Part shown: one piece after another, positions 38,196 to 48,992 of the stretch
Numbering within the stretch: the first letter of the stretch is position 1
How the letters are laid out: each line of letters starts with the position of its first letter
NCBI GenBank assembly: GCA_028554755.1
Contig: JAPTOF010000019.1
Coordinates: 7,326,001-7,390,000, forward strand
Length of the DNA: 64,000 nt
DNA from: Cordia subcordata
Taxonomy: Eukaryota; Streptophyta; Magnoliopsida; Boraginales; Cordiaceae
Direction of reading: 5' to 3'
Position numbers and translations under genes: made by a program
Notes under the pieces: model-generated
The model's input: the letters and a program-made list of their open reading frames with translations, nothing else
The model's database searches: none
Told to the model about the DNA's origin: nothing

Positions 38196-38665
38196 TCCCT
38201 TTTCGTGGGACACCTAAGTCAGTTATAAAGTCACCCGTTCTGAAAAGAGTTCTATCTTTTTAATCACTTGTTAATTCACCTAGCTTTAGAGGAAGTCATC
38301 GGTTTCTATCTTTCTCCATAAATACGTAAAGCGGGCAAAGAATATGGGTGAGCTTGCAGTATCGAAGTCCGAAAGACTTCTCTACATTGCTCTGGTACAA
38401 CAGAAAATATAGAAATGGTAGCGAGAAGTTGCAGTCACGCAGGTGCAACTGCTTATGCGTTAAACATTCAAAATCCGTCTCTGCAATTCCTACCATACTT
38501 TCAAATCACGCAAAACAACTGATCAGCAAATTGACCCTTTACTAGCATTACATAAAACTTTCCTTACATCATCATCTAACTTATCCACACTCTTAAAGAG
38601 ATCATCTGCACAGAAATGTTTTTATTTTCTCCTCTGATTATTGTTATTATTGATATTATTAAGCA

Positions 38666-39091
38666 ATGGTTTTCAAGAAGTTTGTATTCTCCATGTGTAG
38701 TTTCTTTGGCTTAAGAGACAGGCAAAGGATTATCAAATCATCTTCATTGGTTGATCAGGCGAGTGTTTCAAGTATTCAGGATGATGATCATAATGATGAA
38801 GCGCCATTCAACTCTCCTGGAGGATCAAAAGTGCAGCTGGAGGCTGCTGATGAGGGCGATGAGTTTTGCTGCATTTGCTTGTCAAGGATGAAGGAGAGTG
38901 CGGAAACACGCTCCCTCCCGTGCAGCCATGAGTTTCACGGCTCGTGCATCGACACGTGGCTGAAAGCCTGCCGTAAGACGTGTCCGATTTGCCGGTTTGT
39001 GCTCAAGAATGAAGAGAAAAGTCCCAAATGGGAAGAACTCACTGAGGAGATGGTGATTTGGTTTTCCTCATTTCATGCAGCTGGTTTCTGA
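38666..39091 (+). CDS. Small RING-H2 finger protein, probable E3 ubiquitin ligase
   Basis: Single exon, 141 residues. The RING-H2 finger spans about residues 68-110: C-x2-C (CCIC), then after 14 residues CSHEFHGSC (C-x-H-x2-H-x2-C), then CPIC. This is the Cys3-His2-Cys3 ligand order of plant RING-H2 ligases, and all eight metal ligands are present. The N-terminus (MVFKKFVFSMCSFFGL) is hydrophobic and could be a short membrane or lipid-linked anchor, but it is too short to call a transmembrane helix with confidence. The C-terminus (WEELTEEMVIWFSSFHAAGF) is unassigned. Likely an E2-dependent E3; the substrate is unknown. The start is the ATG at 38666, with no upstream in-frame ATG nearby. Confidence 0.88.
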   Translation: MVFKKFVFSMCSFFGLRDRQRIIKSSSLVDQASVSSIQDDDHNDEAPFNSPGGSKVQLEAADEGDEFCCICLSRMKESAETRSLPCSHEFHGSCIDTWLKACRKTCPICRFVLKNEEKSPKWEELTEEMVIWFSSFHAAGF

Positions 39092-40476
39092 AAATTTCAA
39101 GTATTATTAGTCCTGCTTAGCACTAGTAGAACACAAATCAAGAGCACAACTCTTATTAGACACACTACAAATTAAAGCTTACAACTATACATGAAATACA
39201 TTAGCCTTGTAATTATATAGCAGAAATTTCCTCAAGTTTGATATCCTTTGCTTTGTTAATTTTTCCTGATGGAGGGATTAACCAATGAAATGGGGTTTGG
39301 ATCCAGAGATGGGAAAATGCCATCTTTCCTTGTAAGTTTTAGCTTAATTTCAAAATCTTTTGTCAGATTTTTGTTTTACCTATATATATTCTTCTGTGGT
39401 ACTAGCAGTTTTACCAAAAAATTTAATATTTTTATTTATTAAGAAAAAAAATAAAAATAATAAGAAAATAATTTACCTAAACCACTCAATAAAAAAGTCC
39501 AAAATAATTAGAAAATCACAAAAATTTTAAGTTCAAAATATGAAGAAAAAGATAAAGAAGTAGTTTCATTTTGTAGAAAATTCGCGTAATACGCGAAATT
39601 AGAAGTGAAAATAAGTTCAAGTTAAAATATATCTTCTTGGAAAAACTAGCAATATGATAATTGACATTTCCATCTTTGCAAGCTTTCCAGCCCTTTGCCG
39701 CCAAGTTGTCGAAAGCTGTAATTCTTAATTTACATTCTGACTTGGGGTAATGGGCTTACTTGAAGGGTTCTTGATTTTATTTACAAGAGAGAAATTCAAT
39801 GGACTCAAATGACTCACATGGCCCACTCGGTTTGTTCCCTTGTAATCAGACTGGGCCCGCAGATCACTAAGTTGACTGGAACCATGCCAACCAACTCAAC
39901 TCAACTCTACTCGGTTTTACTTGGTGACTATTTTTTTTTTTTTTTCCCAAAAGTCTCTCAAAGGCGAGATCGATCACAATATATTCCCACAACATTTGGT
40001 TCCTTTATAGTATATAAATCATTTTTTTTTAAAAAAAATCATACTATGTAAGGGGAAAATTCTAAATATTCAATTGTAATTATTTATTCGCATCATTTAA
40101 TCATAAATCGCAATCGAAACCTTTTTTGAAGCTATGAGAGATTGTGGGTCAACTGGGTTTGATAACATTTTTCATGCACGAAAGCCAAATGTGTAAACAT
40201 GGGCATAGCAACAGCAGCTGTCGACTGCTGCGCCAAAAAAAGGGACCAAACATAGGCCCACAATTAATAATAATAATAAACAAATAAATAAGCTACACGA
40301 CACCTCATAGCTGGGGCTAGGCATGGGCAATGCTTGGTTGATGCGTTTCATGATACTTTTGTCCAATCATGAAACAGAAACCTTACCTAGTTACAATTAT
40401 GGAATGAAGGACGAAACACAACCAAATAACGCCAATCGTCCATTTTGGAAAAAAAAAAAAGGTATCTACTATTATC
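39092..40476. other. Spacer downstream of the RING gene, no gene seen
   Basis: Probable 3' end of the RING transcript, then AT-rich DNA. Candidate ORFs at 39809-40051 and 40172-40366 are low-complexity and were not accepted. Confidence 0.45.
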
Positions 40477-41026
40477 TAGAGCCGACAAGCGGGTCGAATC
40501 GGATCGGGTTGAGGGAGTTGGCGGGTCAGGTGGGATTGCTTTTTTGGCCGGTTAGGATAGTGTCAACTTGCGCCCTACCCTTGGTGGTTGGGTTGGAGAG
40601 TTGGCGAGTCAACCCTCCGATCGGCATGTTGCTAGATCAAGGCAGTTGACCCTCCACATTTTCAAAAAAAAATAAATAAATAAAACCATATTTTTTTAAC
40701 AAAAGAATTATGAAATCAAATATACAATCATAACCAATTACAAAAATAATGATGATATGAGTATACATATGATTGTTTTAGAAATAAAGGCATGTTAGTT
40801 CGAGTTAAATGGGTTGACGAGTTAATAGTGGTAGCTTTTGCGAATTGGTGGGTCATCCACAAGTCCCATGAGTTGACCCAACCCACCCCACCCCACCCCA
40901 CCAATTTAGCATACTGGATCGAATTAGCTCGTTTGTCTGGTAGGTCGTCAAACTCTCAACCCTAGCCTCTTTTTTAGCAAGTTTGGCAGGTCAAACTACG
41001 AGTCTGAACCCATTTTGTTAGCTCTA
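40477..41026. mobile_element. Probable 550-bp non-autonomous hAT-type element
   Basis: The left end is TAGAGCCGACAAGCGGGTC. The right end on the other strand is TAGAGCTAACAAAATGGGTTC, the TAGAGC(T/C)(A/G)ACAAA form seen in plant hAT elements. The subterminal regions are rich in GGGT/ACCC motifs (GGATCGGGTT, GACCCAACCCACC). The flanking 8-mers CTATTATC and CTGCTACC agree at only 5 of 8 positions, consistent with an old insertion. An ORF overlapping the left half (40323-40649) is not gene-like. Confidence 0.6.
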
Positions 41027-42529
41027 CTGCTACCTTCGTTTTTCTTTGAAGTAGTCTTCATTATTTTCAAATATTCAAAAAAACTGGTTTTTAACAAATA
41101 CAATCAATTTAATATTTAATAAGTCAAAACATTCACATCAGTTCTCCATATTTCGCAATCTTATGCTAATTTTGGAAGCCAATCGGAATCGGTTTAGAAA
41201 ACATTGAGAACCAATATATATCTTTTGAATTTTAAAAAGTAATTTTATTATATTCATAAAATATTGAGACTTAAGTTAATTTTTTTTAAAACAATGAAGA
41301 CAGCTTTAAGAAAAAAACAACATTAAAGACCTAAGATGTAGTCTTGGCTAACGCCAAGTATATGTGACAAGCCAGTTGCAATTAAAATTTAGCGTAACGG
41401 AAGCAATAATTGACAAGCTAGGTGAAAAGTCTTTATCATCAGTCAACTGGGATGGGTGAAAAGTTAACAGGAGACAAGAAGATGATGAAAGTGAAGGCCA
41501 TGAATGAGTGAAGCCATAAATGGTCCATCTAATCAACTGTTGTTGTACAATATTGGTAGAAATTTTTTTCACAAACATACCTATCAGTCTAGTAATTTTA
41601 TTAAAAGACGAATTGCACGACTCTTTCTTATGGTTTGAGAAACTAGCAAAAGACATCCTTTATTCGAGAGTGCACATCGATCCCTTTTGTTAATATTTCC
41701 GTCCAAAATGACAATTTTTTAGCTTCACGCTCACCAAATGGGATGCTACGTGTTTATTTTGGTTTCAAATATAATGAATAAACTATTTTGCCCCTAATAA
41801 ATGTTAAAATAAAAGATATTATCAAAAAAAACTTTTAAAAAAATTAATCTGCTTCTATCTTTGTCAATTTCACCTCTTTCACTGGAGAAGATGATGGGGA
41901 TAAGACACTGGGTTCGAGCCAAGAGGAGAGATCAGAGGGATTGTAATGAACATTTTAAGAAACAAGCTGAGAAAGCCCATCTTGTTCAACGCTGCATATG
42001 ACTTGTTCGAGTTGTCCGACGACTTCACTTTATACCCCAACATTGAATGATTATTTCTGTTAAAATTTTAAAACATTAACAATAATTTTTGTTATTTTGT
42101 TTATTTGCCTTCTTGACCTGCCTTATATAGTAGTTACTTTAACCCTATTCAAACCATTTTTTTTCCCCAAGTTATAGCCTATATCCAAAACATTGACTTT
42201 CTCATCAACCTTTACATACAAAAGAAGAAGATAAAGTAAAGATTACAAAGATAGTAAATTGTTAACAAACATAGACCCACATAAGAGGACCAACCCCACG
42301 CCACCCCACCCCAAAACCCCCCTGCATTCTAGGATGACAAAATACTTAAAAAAGACACCAACTTTCTATTACTACTGTTTTTTCTCTTCCCCCCGCCCCC
42401 TAAAATTACAATTTAAGCTAGTGATCCAAAGGCCTACTCGTGTAAACGTCACAACCTTGGAGATGGTGTGCAGCAGTAGTAATGCTTCTGAACAGTGGCT
42501 TTCGAGCTTTTCCACGTTTATAGATTGGC
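41027..42529. other. Spacer downstream of FD, no gene seen
   Basis: Includes the 3' region of FD. A stretch at about 41560-41800 resembles other low-complexity spacer sequence of the window. The 134-codon plus-strand ORF at 42259-42663 is the antisense shadow of the last FD exon. Confidence 0.45.
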
Positions 42530-43715
42530 TCAAAAAGGAGCAGTGGAAGTTCTATGCAGCTTGTGCTTTTTCGGAAGTTGAGCAGCTGCAGCCAAGCACA
42601 ACTGAACCCAAAAAAAGATTCAACCCAAAAATATCATCAGCATTTTTGTTTAGTTTAGTTTAGTCTAGATTAGAAACATGTAAAAATGGAAATTGAACTA
42701 ACAGTAAAGCTCAATATGGAAACAAGGTCATTTTCAGGGCCATTTACGCCTCGCTAGAAAAAGCTACCAAAATAAAGACAACCCCACCTGTTGCTGCTGT
42801 CTCTTGAGCCTGGCATTTTCTTCCATCAAATGTGCCACTTCCAACTCCAACTCATTTGTGTAGGCCTGCATTTAGCATGGAAATACATCAAATCACAAGT
42901 GGAAAAAACTCGAACTCAACACCTGTAAGTCACGTATCGGTGAGAGGTGTTTAGTTGAGAGGCGTTACTACTGAGCTACGCTCTCTCATCGAAACAAAAA
43001 GGGTTTCACCAAGTTGCCAATGAAGTGTAAGTAGAATTTTAAAGCTTTTATATGCTGCTTTGGTAGATTACAACTGGTGTAATGCAACACCTAATAAGTG
43101 GGGATAAAATCTATAAAGAAAGATACTTTCCTGCTTTCTAGCTCTGGACCTTGCAGCTGACTCACGATTCTTTATCATGCGCTTGTGCCGGCGGTCACCG
43201 GAATCGTTATCAGATTCCGGGACCCTTTTCTTACCATTAGAAGTTATCGCCGGAGCCGGAGCGAAGGCGTCAAACGGCATACTGTGTGGACAAACTTGTG
43301 GCATAGATTGGTGCTGCAGAAGAGGGTTTTCTCTCAGGGGGTCAGAATTTCCAAAGAAATGAAGCCCATGGCCGGAGTTCAAAGTCAACATGGTGGCAGG
43401 AGGAGGCACAGGCGAGCCGTATCTGCCCGAGATGGCGGACGCCGGAGGGTCTTTCGAAAAGGGTCTAGCCAAGAAGTCCTGAAGAATCATCCCCCGGAAG
43501 TTATTGCCACTGTGTGGATCATCACCAGAAGGGTTATCATGGAGTGAAGCAAGGCTGATATCTTTCCACACTTCCTCCATTGTTTTAGCTCTCGAGCTTG
43601 GGAGTGGTGAAAATGGCGACGGTGAAGAAGACGATGACGACGAAGACGACGAAGAGCCTCTGCTGAGCGCTTTGTTGCCGTTGTTGTTGTGGCCTTCACC
43701 ACCTGATGACCACAT
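42530..43715 (-). CDS. FD: FD-type bZIP transcription factor (florigen partner)
   Basis: Group A bZIP that binds the florigen FT through 14-3-3 proteins at the shoot apex and activates floral identity genes. Exons read as 43715-43131, 42865-42788 and 42601-42530, giving 244 residues. Landmarks: a poly-Ser run (21-31), TMEEVWKDISLASLHD (about 45-60, the FD signature), PPPATMLTLNSGHGLHFFG, and the basic region RRHKRMIKNRESAARSRARK with N183-x7-R191. The leucine zipper has leucines at 201, 208, 215 and 222. The C-terminal SAP motif is RTSTAPF, with Thr241 equivalent to the phosphorylated Thr282 of Arabidopsis FD. The start is the ATG at 43715; the frame runs on to a TTG at 43727, with an in-frame TAG above it. 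Oddity: exon 1 is followed by GA, not GT (see findings). At 244 residues it is slightly shorter than Arabidopsis FD. Confidence 0.93.
42903..42987 (-). repeat. tRNA-derived SINE head in FD intron 1
   Basis: On the minus strand the sequence reads GAGAGCGTAGCTCAGTAGTA (A box TAGCTCAGTAGT, 42978-42967) and, about 50 nt on, GAGTTCGAG (B box, 42917-42909). This is a polymerase III promoter layout of plant SINE heads. It cannot fold as an intact tRNA, and the body seems truncated before the acceptor of FD exon 2. Confidence 0.65.
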
Positions 43716-46700
43716 TTGGAGAGGCAAGACCGGCAGAGAGGGGTAAGGGGTTTTGAGCTATAAAAATGGAGTGAGTAGTTTTGGAAATTGCCAAATTGAA
43801 ACTGTTTTTAGTTTGCAGTCAACATATACTTAAAGGAGGAGAAAATAATTTATGTGTGTGTATTTTTTTGTGTGTGCATGTCATTTTTTTGTATTGTCAC
43901 GTAAGTACACATGTCAAATTTAAGTGCACATTCCTGCAAAGGGGTTGTGTGTTGTTGAAAAATACCATTTTCCAAGGTTAAGAGTCCTTTTAAGCCATAG
44001 GCCTACTAGCTTATAAGCTAGCAGAGCATATATAGGGAGAAGCTAATTTTTAAAGCATGTTGACTAAAAAGCATGAAAGAGCTAGCTAGCCGCTTTGCAA
44101 TCAAAGTTTAGACAAGTTTTTTACCATCTTTTACCAAATACTAGGGAGACCAAATTGAATGGTGCATTTGGATTTCCCATTTAAAGGCATTGAAAATGAA
44201 AGAGAAATATTTCCACCATCACCTACAAATTTAATGATGTCTAATGCTTTGCAAAAAAAGCAAGAATGTATATTGAGAAATTTTGACCAAATGCAACGCC
44301 ATGCAAGTTTCTTTTTGCATATCGAAAGTTATGTTAAGGAAGTAAAAAGATTGTGCAGAGAACAGTTAATCACATTATGCAAATTTGGCTTGGCGTGTCT
44401 AGACTGCACCAACATTATTGGCCTGAAACTTAAGGACATTTGAATCATCACTTGTCAAGTGTTTTGACACCATTTTGATCATACGATGGTGTTCAAACTA
44501 TTCCCAAGATTTCATAACATAAGAGTTATATTAGGCTGCAACTCTTTTACGGTAGTGTCCAAAGACTTAGGAATTTAATGTTATATTTCTTACTTTTAGT
44601 GTGAATGGTTCATAAATCAATTTTTATTAGATGTATGTTATAATTGGTCTTTAACTTCCCTTGAAGTGAAAAAAAAAATCTTTTAGAATTGTGAACTCTT
44701 TAATTAATTATTTAAACTAGGGTAGAATACATATTAATACCTTATAATTTATCTAATTAACTAATTACTTTCTTGTGTTCTAAACTTACCATGCTACTCT
44801 TCTATACTTTTCAAAAGGTGATGCATGATTTCCCATCGTAATGTTTGGTTTCCCAATTATCTAATTGTACATTGTTCATGCATGTCTTCTTACATTTATG
44901 GGTGCAAAAATTTGTGATGTGTACGTATTTGATGAAAATACCCATGTTTTCAACTAACGATGTTGAGATAATAATAAAAAAAATGGTGATTGTGTCACTT
45001 TTTCTAAAATATAAGGGGTGACATTATAAGCTCACAATTCTTTGTCCGAGTGCTTATTTGCACTACTCTTATTTTGTAAACATTTTAGCTTTGTTCATCT
45101 AAATATTGGTGAAATCTAATTACTAACTGATAAATCCTAAATATTTTGTCTCGTACCAATGATGTATCGAGTAAGTCAGAAATAAAACTTTTGACACGAG
45201 AAGGGACTAAAACTTGTGTGTGCCCCAAATACATCTTGAAACTTAATCAATTGAGTCTTGGGGCAGTTTATATCCTTATATATACCAGATCCGGTATCTA
45301 TTTAGGTAAGATTGAAATTGAAATAAATTTTGACTACTACTAAAATGTGATACTTGACAACTTTACAATATGACAGATAACACAAAAAGAAAAGGAAAAG
45401 AAAAAAGAAATTGTATCACTTTGGGCCATAAAGCGTACTTATTTTATCTTATTTGCTTTTCTGGAAAGCAGAGAGTTGTAAACTATGTCTAGCATGGGAA
45501 CCAACTGAGCCTTGATAACTAAAGAGCAACATTTTTGTTGGCCTATACGAAAGACGTTGAAATGTTGTTATATCGGAAAGGTGCAGAGTTTTCAATTGTC
45601 AACAAGTGTTTGGCCTTTTATTGAAAAAAAAAAAAAAAAGTGCTTGGCCACCATGTTGCTGATATAACTTAAACAGCCGCCTGAAATATGACTATGAAAA
45701 ACAAGGAAAAAAAAACACTAGATTTTGACTCATGTGATGCACGGGTGCAATATAAATTTTATTATAATAATGTACATACAAATGAAAATGTTATAACAAT
45801 AAAATAGAAGATAAATATAATTAAACACAATAAATTTGTTCTAAATGATTATATTTTTTGTCTTACATATTTGTAAAAGAGCATTGTCACATATAATCAT
45901 GTCAAAATATTTTAAAATCATTTGTTATTTATCAGAATTAAAATATTTAAACCATACTTTTGTATTTTCATTTTAACTACTGGCTTAATTGAATAAAAAA
46001 TACTAACAAAAGATTTAGACCCAGAACTTGCTCGAGAATTGGGTGGCGGTGACTTATTTCATATATCTTACAAGAAAATGACAAAGTTTGCTCGAAAAGA
46101 TTGAATGGTAATGACTTATTCCATACACTTTATCAAAAAAAAAAAAAATCATTACACCAACCATTGATACAAAACAAAATGGACGATATGACCTGACTGC
46201 ACCAGTATTTAGTATGGTGGCAAGGAAAAAATATATGAAAAAGATTCTATAAATAGTATAACATTATTTTCTTACTCAACAAAGTTTTTTTATAGTCAAA
46301 TAATATGTAACAAAAAATAATCTCAAAATTTTTTTTAAAAGAGAACAAAAATAATATGGTCGAGTAAATGATCAGAAGACTTGGTGCAGTGAAAGCAGGA
46401 TTCAATATAGAAAATAATTAAAGACTTAGACCAACGATGGATTTGACAAAAATGGAGCAAAGCCAGTGATGGTGGAGATCACAATTGCCCTGAGGTCATC
46501 TTTAATGGAGAGATTCCCATGATCTCAATCCTCTCTTTCACCCTGCAACCAACATCATAGGCCATCTAGGACTGTAGTCCTTTTTTCCCCCATTTCAATG
46601 TGGACACCTTTTTACACTGCGGACAAATTAAGTGGCTTGTTTGGCTCTGTTTATTTTTTAGATTACACAATTTTTTTAAAAAATAAAAAATATTTTTTTA

Positions 46701-48424
46701 AATTATTTATAACTTATAAACCCCAAATAAACTTTTAGCCAAAGAGATGTAAGTACTGGTGAGGTGAGTGCAATTGTGTTTGAACTATTATCATATTATG
46801 GAGAAAGACAAAATCTAATATTTGTGAATTATTATAATATAATTACAGGAAAATTATGTACATATATATAATGTATAAATGTTAAAACTTTCCATAATTT
46901 ATATATATAAATGTCATAGATATGATAATAAGAAAGAGAATTAGAATACATGAATAGTACGAGCACAAGTGCTAGTGTAATTATATTTTGGAAGAAAATC
47001 GACTCATTTAATATGTAGCCTAGCCGGTCTAGGCTGATCTATAATGCACTCTATCGAGTCTTGTATAGGAATGTCTTAGGTCAACTTGGTTAACAAAATG
47101 AGCCACAGTTTTTAGTTTGATGAGCTTGAAGCAATATTTTGGAGTTTATTTGAATTGACTTTTTTTTCTATAAATAAATAAATAAATATATATATATATA
47201 TATATATTAAAACTATTATCTTTGTTTTGCAATACATATTTAGAAATAATTTTCAAAATAATTTGAAACTTTGAATCAATCTCAATTTTAGTTGTTCTTT
47301 AAAAACCAAAAATTTAAACTCTCAAAAAAGCTTTTTTTCCAAAAATTATTTAAAAAATATTTTGTAAAAATCAATTTAAACGAACCCTAAGTCGAGTTAT
47401 ATAAAAATATTCTAGGATTCAAATCATAATGGTTTAACTTCACCGTTTTGTGACATTGAATTTACATTGGTGTTAATACCTTAGACATTAATTTAGGTTA
47501 AAACGATCCATCTATTCTCCAAAGTTGAAACCATTATTTTTGTTAAAATGATGCATAAAGAAGACATTTACAAAAACTAACACAATCTCAGGCTAGAAGA
47601 GATCTCAGATGGATCAATGAGATAAGAAAAGATCAAAAGAAACAATATCAAGTCACGACCTCAAGCCAAGAGTTGCATAAATGAGCAAAACTTACAAGAT
47701 TCAAACCCTAAATCTGAAGGAGAAAGCAAAATGCAGGCTAGGAGAAGACAAATGACGACAACACAAAAAGAAAATCAGAGATCTCACGAGGAAGAAGGGA
47801 GGGGATCTCACGTTTGACTTTGTTTTTTTAAAAAACTAAAAATAAAAACGTCAAATTAAATACTTTTGCAATTAGTATTTCTAATTCTTTCTTGCATATT
47901 TTTATATATTACACAAACAAAGTAAATTGTATTCTCTTGTGCCACATAGTTTTCCAAAGATGTTAAAGTTCAAAGTGAAAAAAGATTAAATTGTCAAATT
48001 GTGAGTTCAACTGAAAATATAACAAATATGGAAAAAAAAGTTCAACTGAAAATATCAAATATTATATTACTATGTACAAGAGATGGAGGTTCTATCCTTT
48101 TTCCTATTAATATCTATATCTATATAATAGTTTAAAGTTCTATGGTTTGAAACTCAAAGAGACATGTTACGACATCATTCATTTGCTTGCTAACTCAATT
48201 AAAAATATGTTATTACCATTATTATTTTAGCTAAAAATTATTATTATCAATTATTATATAAAATTAATAAAAGAAATCTTTCTCCCTCTCTCTCTCTTCA
48301 GTGCACAATTATTATCATCATTATTATAGAATTGTTAAAAATAAATCTCCTCCTCTCTCTTACCATCATTATTATAGAATTATATTTATATATAATTTAT
48401 ATAAAAGTATACCTCATGTGCCAT
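43716..48424. other. FD upstream region and AT-rich spacer
   Basis: A TATA-like sequence (TTTTTATAG on the minus strand, about 43757-43765) lies about 45 nt above the FD start codon, so the untranslated leader may be very short or the real core promoter may lie elsewhere. Further on I see no gene. The 94-codon ORF at 44159-44443 has no recognisable domain. A third, doubtful member of the 14096/16356 MITE family lies at about 47141-47387. Confidence 0.4.
47141..47387. mobile_element. Doubtful third MITE related to those at 14096 and 16356
   Basis: The right end on the other strand is GGGTTCGTTTAAATTGATTTTT and the left end GGAGTTTATTTGAATTGACTTT. The T-run-after-TIR layout resembles the family. 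TAA follows the right end but TTT precedes the left end, and a TA microsatellite fills part of the interior. Confidence 0.4.
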
Positions 48425-48849
48425 TAGAAATGTCAATGGGACAGGGTAGGGGCGGGGTTCAAAAATCGCTATTCCGCACTTGGTATTTTTCCACCTGCCC
48501 TTACCCCGCCCCTATACCTGTACCGAGGTTTTTTTCGGACTACCATCCCCGCCCTTACTGGTGTTTTTTACACCATGCCTTTACCTATGGGGCACCTGTC
48601 AACAAAAGTCAAAGGGGTCATAGTATCGGGACAAAACACCTACTTGTTAAACCCCTATCTGTCAAGTGAAATCCCTACTTTTTAATTAGATAAAAATAAA
48701 TAAAAAATAACATAAATCATGCACCAAACCTTAACACATCAAATTCAAACTCTAATACTTAAAATTCACCATAATTTTACAACAATAACATATTAAATCC
48801 AAATTTATTCCAAATCATAATTATTAAACATAACATATAATATATATAC

Positions 48850-48880
<31 letters not shown>

Positions 48881-48992
48881 CCGGGGCGGGGTTACCCGAC
48901 CCCGCCCCGCCGTGTTTTTTGGCAAAAACCCCGCCCCTAACCCCCCGGTACCTTGCGGGGCGGGATGAGGTGGGATCTCATTGACATCCCTA
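48425..48992. mobile_element. 568-bp non-autonomous hAT-type element with GC-rich ends
   Basis: The left end is TAGAAATGTCAATGGGACAG. The right end on the other strand is TAGGGATGTCAATGAGATCC. Flanking 8-mers are TGTGCCAT (48417-48424) and TGCGCCAT (48993-49000), identical at 7 of 8 positions. The subterminal parts hold many GGGGCGGGG/CCCCGCCCC motifs, in sharp contrast to the AT-rich host DNA. No transposase is present. Confidence 0.85.

Noticed and set aside
42259..42663. 134-codon plus-strand ORF
   Set aside because: It overlaps the last FD exon on the opposite strand, which has clear family conservation. The plus frame is its shadow.
42903..42987. Functional tRNA gene
   Set aside because: A and B boxes are present but no cloverleaf with paired acceptor and anticodon stems can be drawn. 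A SINE head explains it better.
43716..43727. FD start four codons further upstream
   Set aside because: The frame opens at TTG (43727), not ATG, and an in-frame TAG lies above it. The ATG at 43715 is the first usable start.
44159..44443. 94-codon ORF as a small gene
   Set aside because: No recognisable domain, no supporting splice or promoter context; kept out for lack of support.
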